64,000 nucleotides of DNA from Termitomyces sp. T153 (lineage: Eukaryota > Basidiomycota > Agaricomycetes > Agaricales > Lyophyllaceae). Location: NCBI GenBank assembly GCA_018296165.2, contig JACKQL020000016.1:434001-498000 (forward strand), read 5' to 3'. Below the pieces are notes generated by a model. That model did no database searches. It worked only from the letters and a program-made list of their open reading frames with translations, and was not told where the DNA came from. Shown here in pieces: positions 1 to 10,510 of the stretch (position 1 is its first letter; every line of letters starts with the position of its first letter). Made by a program: the position numbers and the translations under genes.

Positions 1-323
1 AGATCGTATAGAGAAGATTTGGTGTATAAGTCAGAATTGTAGAATTGGTTGTCAAGTAAGTCATATGGGCGACAACCATCTCAACAAACAAAAAAGTGTT
101 TGAATGAGTTGATGTATGTGAAGGTCAGCGAGGGTAGGCTTCATAGTCACTTACGCCATTTCAAAATTCGAGAACGAGAGACATTACGAGAAGTTCGACA
201 TTTGACCCAGTTTGTTCAAGTTTGAGCAAACCGTTGCTCCCCAATGCCTCTGTGAATATTCGAGGGTCCGGCTGGAGCGAAGCCCTCAGGTTACTGGAAC
301 AAATCAGTATCGGGGCAAACATT
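1..323 (+). repeat. Long inverted repeat, left arm
   Basis: This stretch matches the reverse complement of 61840-62125 over nearly its whole length, with scattered substitutions and small gaps. Shared blocks include a run ending in GATTTGGTG near position 23, the block GTAGAATTGGTTGTCAAGTA near 39-58, and GAGCAAACCGTTGCTCC near 224-240. The left edge is cut by the window start, so the repeat may extend further left. No recognisable coding function is seen. It is probably a dispersed repeat such as a solo LTR or the end of a DNA transposon, but the family is not identified. Confidence 0.8.
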
Positions 324-1567
324 CAGTGAAAATTTTCAACCTGCCAATCGATTTCGAATCGGCTGTGCGGGATTCGCCGAAGCGGCTGTGTGAACGCCTG
401 ACACGAATCTCTGGCTTCTACGGACCAAGTATATCTGCTATCCTATCACGGACCATAAACATCTGCAGCTTCAGTTTCTCTCATGTTCCAACTTAGCCCA
501 GAAGCAGTCATATGAATTTGTCTCGCATGGCCGCTAGTGATCAAGAGACTTGAAAGTTTTTCATGCAGAGTTCTCTGGACGGCAATGCTCGCACGTTAAT
601 GGTTTGAAGTCTTTCCTGGTATGTCTTGAGTAGTCTCTCGCGTTTGATCATCCCGACATCCGGCCTTGGGCCCCAAGCTTTGGTCTCCGTTTGACGGTTC
701 CGAGGGATATCTTACGAGACGGTTCTTCGGCGATTCTGAACCTGCAATCCTACATAATCCTGAGTCGATTCACTGCTGTACTTTACTAGACGGAGGACAA
801 ATTTCTGAGACTACGGTTGTCAACAAGCCTGATTAAGTAGATATGCCACGCATAGCTGCGATTCGGCTCGCAACGCTGGTGAAATTCTTTGTTAGACCCG
901 AGTCCCTCCCAATGTATGATAATGTCTGTTTTCCTTGGGCCTATAAACTCCTTTGTCAGCCGTCTACTTATCGATCAAGGATCTCGCGGAACTCTCAGTC
1001 GTACCAAACAAGAGGGCCTTTATTCTGAATTCCCTCGTTCTTGCTCTGTCCTCAACAGCGTCTTAAGGGAAGCCGTCTATCTGTCTTCCACTGTCATCAG
1101 TGAGCGAACATCCTCCTTTCTTTCCCCCGTTTGAAAAGTAAAGCCCTACTATACAAATACAACGAGGATGAAATGACGTAATATTCCAGCTGAAAGCTTG
1201 GACGGCTGATTGTACAAGAACAAGATAGACATGAAAAAGATTTTCCTGCCAATCCAGAATCACGGGTGATTTTGTTCTTCAGGAAAAAAATTTCAGAGTA
1301 CTAGTATCGCCGCATCTGCTCCTTAGAGCGCTTCGTTCTGTACTTAACCAACCTTCTTACTAAACACCACAGCAGAATTACCAATCAATGGTTTTTTTAC
1401 AGGTCCTGCGAAAATAGACTAAGATATAGAACGGTCAGTTGCAAAGGTGAGCCGAAGCTCCAGTTTTCTATGGTCACGGTTTTCCTAACAAGTCTTCAAG
1501 CAATCTTGATAGAGTTACGATCCTGCAGATAGAGTTCTGATTGCGTAAATTTTAGCTGCAACCGGTG
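324..1567. other. No gene recognised
   Basis: Only short overlapping open frames occur here, none with a recognisable domain, intron pattern or bias. I see no RNA gene. CpG is normal, so this is not part of the CpG-poor class of sequence found later. Confidence 0.5.
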
Positions 1568-1617
1568 CTTCCTGTCAAGAATTCATGAGCCCCGTGGTAT
1601 TCACGCGGGCTCATGAG
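1568..1617. repeat. Hairpin-forming dispersed motif, copy 1
   Basis: A near-perfect inverted repeat lies at 1583-1616: arms TCATGAGCCC and GGGCTCATGA, extended by CGTG and CACG. The same motif with its left flank (AGAATTCATGAGCC) recurs in reverse orientation at 60283-60330, where the CpGs are changed to TpG or CpA. It sits about 150 bp upstream of the DUF1349 start. It may be the end of a repeat or a protein-binding palindrome. Confidence 0.65.
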
Positions 1618-1713
1618 CGATTATGCACCTATCATCATCTCATCCGAAACATAATGCCCTTTTTTTCGTTAACTATTCTGGACCTCGACCACATGACGTT
1701 GCAAGATACTACC

Positions 1714-1720
1714 TTATAAA
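1714..1720 (+). promoter_or_regulatory. Candidate TATA box
   Basis: TTATAAA lies about 45 bp upstream of the ATG at 1762. That position suits a short 5' untranslated region for the DUF1349 gene. This is motif evidence only. Confidence 0.4.
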
Positions 1721-1761
1721 CCCATTGTTCTTGGAATCGCTTTCTCTCGCTATCGCAAACC

Positions 1762-2424
1762 ATGTCGTTGCGTCCTCTCAACACGTCTCAAAAACCACCG
1801 ACTTTTTTTCCCTTTACATTCTCAATCGCTCCTGATACCGATCTCTGGCTTGAACCTGCGCCGCTCGATAAACAGTCTCGCTCACTTCCCCTGAACTTCA
1901 ATAACCAGCCAACATTCTATGTTTCTATACCACTGTCGCGTTTCATCCGAGCCACTACGACGATATCGTTCATGCCTACAGTTCAATACGGCGGCGACCA
2001 AGCGGGGTTGGTGATCTTATATCCAGATGATGAGACCAAATGGATCAAGGGTGGTCTGGAGTATGCAGATGACATCCTGAAGCAGAGCGTCGTTGTCACA
2101 ACTGGACAAAATAATGGTGCAGATTGGAGCGTGTCACCGCCTGTGTCTGGTACAACCGATAGCACTGGACGTGTGCGTACGGTCGTAGAGTTTGAGCGGG
2201 AAGAGGAAGGCACGGGAGCGAGTCTGTTGATAAGGATTGGTGGGGAGGAGGTGCGAGAGGTTACGTGGGTCTTCGGTGCTTCGCAAGATAGCAATGAAGA
2301 GATCTGGATTGGATTTTTTGGGGCGCGACCTGTGAAGCCAGATGTGGCAGGTACTTTCGAGGTTCAGGTGGAAGAATGGGATCTAGTTGTAAAGGAACGT
2401 TATGGAAAGACAAGGAGACGTTAG
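1762..2424 (+). CDS. DUF1349 family protein (concanavalin A-like fold)
   Basis: A single uninterrupted frame of 220 codons. The N-terminal half carries the DUF1349 signature: TDLWLEP near residue 30, then GGDQAGLVILY near 75-85, TKWIKGGLEY near 92-101, and a VVVTTG...ADWS block near 110-122. DUF1349 proteins adopt a lectin- or glucanase-like jelly-roll fold. Yeast members of this type have been linked to enolase expression, but the biochemical role is unknown. The length fits the usual 200-220 residues. No signal peptide or membrane helix is seen, so a cytosolic location is inferred. The start was chosen because a TATA-like box lies 45 bp upstream and the first residues lead straight into the domain. 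A frame running antisense at 1983-2294 is a shadow. Confidence 0.85.
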   Translation: MSLRPLNTSQKPPTFFPFTFSIAPDTDLWLEPAPLDKQSRSLPLNFNNQPTFYVSIPLSRFIRATTTISFMPTVQYGGDQAGLVILYPDDETKWIKGGLEYADDILKQSVVVTTGQNNGADWSVSPPVSGTTDSTGRVRTVVEFEREEEGTGASLLIRIGGEEVREVTWVFGASQDSNEEIWIGFFGARPVKPDVAGTFEVQVEEWDLVVKERYGKTRRR

Positions 2425-3297
2425 GTCTCATCATCAAGCCAAGGGTCCGAAGGGGACATGTACACAAAGTATGATACTATATCGAATCACGTTCTGCCGC
2501 AGTAGGGGAATTCGATGTGAACAAATCTATGGCGAAAGGGTGAATCCAGTAGTTTTACAAATTTGTAAAGACAGTTATAATTTTCTTTTGGAGCTAGGAG
2601 ATTTTTCATCAATTGGTCAAGTTCCGTCGTGGCGCTTCTGTGTTCCAGCCGTGTCAACTCTCGTATTGTTTACTGATTACTAAATGTGCATGGAAATGAT
2701 TGCGCCTCCGTCGATGGTCAACTCTTGCTTTGTGACTCTTCTTCTGCGTCTATATTACGCGATTCGTTTCTTAGACGACATCGTGGATAAAACTTTGATT
2801 ATCCCCCCAGTAATTTCATGAGAGGATTTGGCTGATAACCAAAGTACCAGAACGGAAACGGGGAATTTGGCCGCCTCTGGGTCATGTGTAGCGCAAACAA
2901 ATCTGTGGGTTGCAAAAAAGTCGCCTGGTTATCTGGACCCGACTTGGAGGCGGAGTTTGAAAGCTCCCGGAACCATCATGAACCAAGCAAGAAGTCGGTC
3001 ATTGCGGTCACTCGTACTTTGAGTAACTTTGTTGCAGCAGCAGTTGCATTTGCAACTCGTGGTCGCCTTCCAGATGGTCCCTTCTCCACAAATACTATCG
3101 CTAACGATGTACAATACAATACACATATCTGAGTTCTGCCAGATGGGCTCCCTCGAATCAAAATTTTGACGTGATGCATCTGTCCGGCAGTTCTGATGAA
3201 TCTGATTTCTCTTCCCTGGACTTGTATACTTGAATATAACCTACGGCGATCATTTTTCTCAAGCTATTCCTCCTCTCACCACTCAGAAGTCACCGAA
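2425..3297. other. Intergenic, no gene recognised
   Basis: Short overlapping frames on both strands have no family resemblance. The right end is presumably the promoter of the PLAC8 gene that starts at 3298; its last 50 bases are pyrimidine-rich. Confidence 0.5.
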
Positions 3298-3904
3298 ATG
3301 TCTGCTCCTTACGGCCCCAAGCAGCCCATCCTCTACCAGCCTGTCGCATCCCAGGGCATGGTCGTCAACCCCAAGAACTCGCTCAACAAGCCCGACATTG
3401 AGGGCAAGGGCAGAGAATGGAGTTCCGATCTCTGCGCCTGCACCAGCGTTGGATCATGTTAGTTCTCGCTGCTTTTGACTCAACATCTCTTGACCACATC
3501 TACGCGCAGGCTGTCTGGCATGGTGCTTACCTTGTATCATATACGGCTCTAATAGAGAGCGTCTCAGCTACCTCGAACGCAATGGCACGCCCGACCCCGA
3601 TCACGGAGGCACATGTAACAGTCATTGCTTCGTCTATGGCCTCATCACTGGGTGTCTCGGTATCGGATGCATCCTTCAGGCAAGTAGATTACCCATGTTC
3701 AAGGTTTTTAACTCATCTTTCACTGTACAGATCGGCAATCGTGGCCACATTCGAAGTCGCTATGGCATCAAGGGAGGAGGTTGCACCGATTGCCTAACCT
3801 CTTGTTTCTGTAGTCCCTGTGCGCTCACACAGGAAGAAGCAGAAATCGAATTGGAGGAGAAGGCCTTGACCCAACAACAAGGCGGCTACTACCAGAAGGC
3901 TTAA
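3298..3904 (+). CDS. PLAC8 family cysteine-rich protein, copy 1
   Basis: Three exons, 3298-3457, 3510-3679 and 3731-3904, give a 167-residue protein. It shows the PLAC8 layout: a short polar N-terminus, then cysteine clusters (CCLAWCLPC near residue 55), a hydrophobic stretch, and a C-terminal CTDCLTSCFCSPCALTQEE block. PLAC8 proteins are small membrane-associated proteins linked to metal handling and cell size. The role here is inferred only from the family. It is a close paralog of the gene at 17302: exon positions match, and the segments VVNPKNSLNKPDI and CALTQEEAEI are shared. Intron 2 begins with GC (CAG|GCAAGT) where the paralog has GT, so it is a likely GC-AG intron. The intron calls come from direct comparison of the two copies. 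Confidence 0.87.
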
Positions 3905-4890
3905 CAAATTGCAGTTATGTACGCCCACATCCTTTTATCGGCTTTCTTGTAATAAGCTGTCAGCCTCAGTTGTGTATTTTTTTCTGCTCGCCTCTTTCTT
4001 TCTTATTGTAATCATATCTTCTTAAGTACGCCAATCAAATGACACGGGTAGAGTCGTGAACCTCAGATGAAACTCATGGCTTCTGACAGCCAGGCTCGGT
4101 ACTCGTGTTTAAACCAGGCCGCGCCATGCCCGCTTTGTTGATAGTCGAAGGCTACATGTCGATTTTTCACCGAGAGTACTCCAAACGACAATACGTCAAC
4201 AACTTGAAAGAGTGAATAGGCGAACCAATGTACTGGGCTGCATCTATTTTCTAACAGCTTACTCCCGGGACTGCTTGCATATATCCACCTGGAATAGGGA
4301 AAGGTAAGCAGACGATGGAACCAAACATGGGTGGAAGAACACCCTAAATAGAGGGTCTGATGGCGATGGATCAGCTACAGCCCCTTTCACAAAAGGTAAT
4401 ATATAAAATGAAAAAAAAAAATATCATTAGAAATCTAAGCGAACATACCAAAGCTTTCGAGGACCACTTTCTGCGAGTCGAACACATAGGATTTTGGAGT
4501 TGGGGATGGCGCTCCCGCAAGGAATTAGCATCATGTGGATGCTGAAATGGGTAATCCTTGATGACCGGAGTACTTGTCTGCCTCGACTCACCTTTGCGGT
4601 CACCCTCAGTGCATCCACCAAGCCAGCAACCACGTCTGCCCGACTGCCACACCTCAGGCATCTCTTGATGTACATCCAGAGACAAGGTCTTTAGAAAACT
4701 AATATCGTTGACATTCAACAATGGAAATTCAATACATGTGTACCAAGTTCTTGTACTGTTTCATGGGGAAGAGGAGCAGTGAGCGTAGGATTCTCATCTC
4801 CTGAACTTTCTTCCGCATTCTCCATCTCATAAAGCGCCTCAATCAAGAAACACAGATAATCTCGGTGATTATAATAACGATATTTACAAT
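3905..4890. other. Intergenic, no gene recognised
   Basis: This holds the 3' flank of the PLAC8 gene and the 3' flank of the convergent adenylate-forming reductase. The small frames present resemble nothing I know. Confidence 0.5.
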
Positions 4891-7800
4891 CTATTGCATT
4901 GCGCCAATGCTCCTCCAATAGGAGACGTATTCCTCGAGGTGCCTTCTATCCAGCGCTGTACTTTTTACCATGGTTAATGAGTCTGACCGCACAGTGGCCA
5001 TGCACAGAATCACAGTTCCACAGGACATCATCTCAAAGTCCCGCTCCAAGAATGATAGAATTTGTACGCTACATTTCGTTGGTGATCTTCGCCGAGATCG
5101 CGAACACGTCCCAGCCATTTCTTGAGGGGGATTAAAGGAAGAGGTTTACCATGGCGTTCACCGAGGATATCGGAAAGGTTACTCATGACTCCCTGCCATG
5201 ATCGTCGTGAAGGGTTCTCCATATGGTAAAACGGTTTCAATCCTTTTGAAAATAAAGGTTCCGTGAGAATGTTACTCGCACGATTAACGGGTAGCCAGGA
5301 GAGCGACTGCATCAAATTAAGCTCTATGAACAGTTTTAGAAACAGAGTAGAAAGACTTACCCCTTCGAGCGCTGGGAGCCCGCCCAACTGTTGAGAAGTG
5401 CGAACGATGATATGGAAATGTTCAGATTCGTTCCAAGCTCCGGAGCCTTCGGGCCCGGTCATTTTTCCAATACGAACACTACATCCCTGCATCAACGGTT
5501 CGTTGACGCCGGAAGAATTACCATACAGCTCTGAAGCGCTCAAAAGTAAACGTTCGCAGACCCACTTGGTCTCGCAGTATCCCATTTCGGCACTATTGAC
5601 TGCGTCAAGGAACGTTTCAGGCACCTCGTACTGTCCCTGCATGTGAAGCGATGGATACCAACCGGCCACGGCAATAGATGAAGTAAATAGGATACGAGTC
5701 GGTGCGGACCCGACAGCACGTCGGCCGGCGCTGAGCAGTGCGAGACGCACAAGGTTCGAGGTGCAAAGGAAGCGAGACTGCGGTTGAAGTTTACAGGCCA
5801 TGCATTATGGATTATATGTGTGGCCCCGAGCAACTAGAAACGATAAGACGGGAATGAGCTCAACACTTGATATCTACTATCCTAGGTATCACGTACCTCC
5901 GGAAAATGATCCTCATCAAGTCCGAAATTATATCTGCTCAGGTCCGCCCCATGGAGCACGACCTTGTCCCACGCTTGATTTGACATATATGCGCCACACT
6001 TAGACATAAGGTCCATTTGCCGTTGACGTGGTGACGTAGTATCTGTATGAAGGCGATTGAGACAGATGACTTTTGAAATATCAGGATCGTCTGCTAGGCA
6101 TGCGAGGAGGAAACACCCGAGGCTCCCAGTGGACCCGGTCAGTAGGACAACTTTCTTTTGTCCAGCCGCCGGTCGGCGTTTCAATCGTGAAGCGTGCACG
6201 TGTGCCGCAAGGCGCTCAAAGCTGCGTAACACGTCGTGATACTTTTGAAACATGTCCTCCATTGCCCAAATGCGGTGCTCCTCCCTGGTCTCATGAATCC
6301 CGTTTTCGTCCTGCGATCCCGACACGGGACGTGCAACGGCAAGGTATAGTTTCTCAATGGAAGAATTCCGGAAGCAGAAATCTGTCTCGATGTCTTCAAT
6401 GAGAATGGGAAGGTCAGGTGTGACGCGGAGCCCATTCAAGATAGCACGTCTAAGCCGGCTAGCCTGTAAACTATCCATACCAGCTTCGAACAGGTCCATA
6501 AATTCAGTGATGTTATTATAGCCGATGATACCGTGTACGAGGCTACGAATAGAATCAAGCAGGGCGTAGCCACCGTCGTAGAGTGAAGGGAAGGGCAAGG
6601 CATTCTGGATGTCAACTTTCTCATAACAGGATTGTATTTCCTTGCCAAATGCGGCGAGGATAGACTTGCGTGCCATACTACCTTTATCAGTGCGGATAAA
6701 TGGCCTTGTCGATTCCCGAGTCAATACCACTATCTCGTTCGAAACTTTGCCGTGCTTATCGGTGAACGAGTTACCTCGTTCAAGGTATGGTTGTATGGAG
6801 CTGAGTATGGCAGCACAGGTCTCCGGTTGGTCAATGTCGGCAGAGTCGAAGCGATTAGCAGAAAGCTCGATCAGAAGTCCAAGGCAGACTTGACCAGCAC
6901 CAAAAGCCAAAACATCCTTGATGTCAGGATGTTCCATAACTTTCTGCTCAAGATTAGTAGGTCGTACTTTCTCTCCGGTCGAGAGAACGAGTAGGTCATC
7001 AGCACGTCCCATGATCCTGTATTGTGTACTATCATGAGGTTTTGCAACGAGAAGATCCTGGACTTCATAAGGCGTGGACCAGCCAGGCGGGTATCCGACT
7101 AATCGATGAGATTTACTCCCATCATCGAGTGGCATAATCGTAATTCTTATATCCGTCCGCGGCTTCACGTAATGCCAGTCATACCCGTCATCGATCCTCT
7201 CAATGGGAGCAATTGGACCGAGCTCCGTACAGCCTGAGAGATGTGAGTACAATCGGAACATGGAACACGCATGCGATGATGAGACCTTACCCCAGTGATT
7301 CAAAAGCTTGACTCCCGCCAATGAAACTTCAACGCCGAAGCTTTCCTTCATGGGAGCTCCCCCAATTGCGACAATCTCCAAGTCTTTCAAAGTTTCGAGT
7401 CCCAGGCCACCTGGCAAACCTATCATTTCTTCGAGGATGGAGGGAACCGTAAACAAGTACTGCGCCCCATTCGCTTCAATAGCCTGCAATACCGTTTTTC
7501 CTGTCGGGATCACAGACGCCGGTGGCAAGATGAAAGGCATTCCAATTGAAAGCGATAGATGAAGGGCAAGGAAACCAAAGCCCTAAAACGTGTTAACGCA
7601 CAGGATTATTGAGGTGGCATTATTCACACCTACATGGTACAGTGGTAATGTGGAAACTACATATCGGAAAGGCTCCTGCTGTTCGGGAAGACGGTGACAA
7701 GTGGCAAACAAGAGAGGGTAGGTTTGTCCGTGGTAGATAGGCTTTGGCAGCCCTGTCGTTCCCGAGGAGTGCATGATGAGAGCGTCCAGGTCGTCGCGCT

Positions 7801-8459
7801 TCCAACTTGTGTACATAAAAGGTATCTGAATATCGTTCCTGTCGTGTTCAGGAGTCAGAAGGTCATCGTACCCAAGAGCGTGGACGAGGGTCGGGACAGG
7901 AAGAGCGCCTTCTGATTGGAGTATAACAATAGCATCTTTGGAAGATTCGGCGACATGAGAACTGACCAAGACGCATGAAGGTGATGTCTCTTTCAATAAG
8001 TGGGCAATTGCGACCGGGGTCAACCGCGCAGAAAGTAAGAGGACCTATAAAAAAACCACGTCAGAGTAGGTATAAGCTCAGCGATAAGCTTCGGGGATTC
8101 CTAACTGGTGTCCCAATCCGTAACAATGCTGTCATATAAACGAAAATACCGATGTCGCTTCCGAGGAGGATCGCTACTGGTGCAGGTTTTTGATCGCGGC
8201 CTGTGCGTCCTGTTGTACATCCACTGCTGACCAACCACCACGACGCATACTCTACTGCTGTCCTAAGCTGTAAGAATGTAATCTTACAAGGTGAACTGTC
8301 ACCAGTACGAGTCTGGATGCCAAAGACATGGTTGGGATTATTCGAGGCAGCGAACTCTACAAGCTCTGGGACAGAGTTGACACCCAGGCAATGGTCCGGA
8401 CCATACCCAAGATTTATGTGTGGACGAATAAAAGTGCCGCCTGGAAGTGTAGGAAACAT
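4891..8459 (-). pseudogene. Adenylate-forming reductase (A-T-R, NRPS-like), two frameshifts
   Basis: A minus-strand gene with exons 8459-8106, 8044-7634, 7582-7291, 7233-5897, 5833-5361 and 5306-4891. An adenylation domain comes first (HSSGTTGLPKP near residue 210, then YRIMGRADDLL). A carrier domain follows with the phosphopantetheine serine in FEAGMDSLQ near residue 605. Last is an NAD(P)-binding thioester reductase (LLTGSTGSLG near 700, catalytic YCETK). Such enzymes activate a carboxylic acid with ATP, tether it as a thioester and release it by reduction; the substrate cannot be told. Two breaks disrupt the reductase. Near 5757-5764 the frame changes and about 16 bases are missing between SLASF and NLVRLAL. 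Near 5059-5063 one base appears lost, so the family C-terminus (LSFLERDFEMMS to WRSIGAMQ) sits in another frame. It is a recent pseudogene, or the assembly has errors. The start was chosen as the ATG opening directly into the domain. Confidence 0.85.
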
Positions 8460-9670
8460 TAAGAGTACTTGGTCACGAACACTCAGATGGAAAAGAAGGG
8501 CAGTCCTTGCGGATAGCCTCCTAGCTGCTTTAAATGATATGGCCGCGTCGCCACAGGAACCAACACTACGCAAAGCAATATATTACTATAGATCCCGGGG
8601 TGGAAGATCGAATCTGCCGGATCGAAAGAGATTTCTGCAATCGTCGACGTAAACGCGGCGTTCCGGGGGTAAGGAGCATATTTGGAGGCCTCTGCGCGGG
8701 CAGCATACAAATCACGGATCACTGAGACTGACGACTGTTTCTGGTTCAGTGTCATTGGTTTGGCGGAAGCTGAGTCGGAAACAGTATGGTTTTGTTTCAG
8801 CTATTCGTACAATATGAAAATGGCCGTTTCGGCGGCTGGGGCCATTTTCACTAACACCATTCGATAACTCAGTATTCAGGTTTGTCATGCGATGAGCTGC
8901 AGAGGCTTCATGAAGGAGGACGGACTCGGAGTTGTACCTTGTTTAGGGATAAAAATGTGCATTTCGAATCCCGCTCACACTTATCAAACGCAAAAAAACT
9001 CAAACAGGACTCTGGTCCGTCGAAAGTCCACTGAGGTCCGTCGCAAGGGTATGTTATGGACATACTGAGTTTCGGTCGCCTTCGGACTTGGACATCATTT
9101 CGCCATGTCGACCTTTGCCCTGACGCGAAGTTGTGTTATTGATTGATGCAGAAATAGACAAGACGAAGACTTCTGTCTTAACGGTTTATCATTGAACCCT
9201 TACTTACCCGCAGATGGGACCTGAGTCTGGCCGAACGTATGTGACTTGTCTCTCCGATGCTCTTGACTTCCTATCCTTGGAAATATGGCAACAAGAACGA
9301 TGACAATCAACTTTGGGTGTGCTACACGGTGATTTTGCATCATGGTCACTCGGAGAGCCTCGGTCTGTCCAAGTGCTCACCACATTTGCTGCCCCCATGA
9401 TGTACTAACTTCCTGAGCGATCACATAAATTGTCTTGGAAAGGGTTGTCCGACAACAAGAGCTGGATATAGAAGGAATTCTGACACCTATGGAGTTCCCA
9501 AACGCATTTTTGGCTGAGAAGAAAATGACAGCTTCCCTGAGGCAGTAAGTGTATTGAGATCATCTTTAATTGTCGATTTGATTCGATAGGGCATCACTTC
9601 GAAGCTCGGTTCACACGGACGCCAACGCGCCTACACGAAACCCAAAACTAAAACAAAAAGCAAGAACAAA
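8460..9670. other. Upstream region of the reductase, no gene recognised
   Basis: Apart from a hairpin at 8815-8850 I see only short meaningless frames. This is the shared 5' region between the minus-strand reductase and the plus-strand nucleotidase relic. Confidence 0.5.
8815..8850. repeat. 11-bp inverted repeat
   Basis: TGAAAATGGCC and GGCCATTTTCA flank a 14-base spacer. It lies about 360 bp upstream of the reductase start and could be a regulator site or a chance hairpin. Confidence 0.5.
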
Positions 9671-10510
9671 ATGGCACCGGCGTCTCCGGACTATGAGCTA
9701 CACGAAACAGGGATGAGACCCAGCGTCTGCGTACAAAGATGGCACAGCACCAGAACCAGCGTCACAGACGGAGAGGGACGTGATCGTTGGCGTGGAAGTG
9801 GAAAAGAGCAGTGCTGGTGGTTGTGTGTTATTGGCGTTGTGTGGGTTTTCGGCATTGGGTCGAGGAGTCAGCAGGGGAATTTAAATGGTGATCATCTCCT
9901 TTTTGCTTTTGTGGAGACGAGACTGATGCTAGATATCTTTTATGGTCCATCTTTCTGATGTGATAGCCGATCTCGAATCACAGTCGCCGCCTTCGCCGCC
10001 GTCGAATGATAGTGGGTATTCTGATTTTTTGCACAGGATGAAACTGAAGCTATGTTTCTTTTGTAGGTCATCCCACCCCTTCATCATCGGTGCCGGCTCC
10101 ACGGGCTCGCGGATCCACGTGTACAAAGTCAACAACCGTCACACATCCCCCACGCTCAAATACGAAGTATTCACCCAGACCCAGCCGGGGCTCTCGATGT
10201 ACGCCCACGTGCCACTCCTCGGCGCGAAATCGCTCGATGTACTAATGGATACTATTTATTGGGTACGTTGGAGGGCGGGAATGCGACGGAGACTGCGTTC
10301 GAGTCAAAAGGAGGTGTGGAGGTGTTGTTGGATGAGGGAGACCACAGAAGCGAGGTGACGTTTGCAGAAAAGATACGCGTGCTATACCAGCACTCGTTTC
10401 TTGTTTACGGCCTCATGCTTACACGGCGACACGTCCACCAGCTTGTCGAGCTGTTCATGGCGCTAATTGGTGCGAATGGAAACAAGACCGAAAAGATGCA
10501 TGCATCGTGA
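9671..10510 (+). pseudogene. GDA1/CD39 nucleoside diphosphatase relic with internal deletion
   Basis: The N-terminus has a charged tail and then a hydrophobic segment (WWLCVIGVVWVFGIG), as in Golgi type II nucleoside diphosphatases. After a likely intron (about 10014-10066) comes apyrase region 1, GAGSTGSRIHVYK, where the usual first residue D is G. LDVLMD follows, and then the sequence jumps in another frame to YLLGTLEGG and a C-terminal part (LYQHSFLVYGLM, HVHQLV). About 100 family residues between these points are missing, including apyrase regions 2 and 3. The LGG.ST region 4 is replaced by unrelated residues. The reading frame ends at 10510, well short of the family's usual 450 or more residues. 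Intact relatives hydrolyse GDP or UDP in the Golgi to allow nucleotide-sugar import; this copy should be inactive. Confidence 0.82.

Noticed and set aside
1983..2294. A 103-codon minus-strand open frame
   Set aside because: It is antisense to the DUF1349 gene and has no family resemblance.
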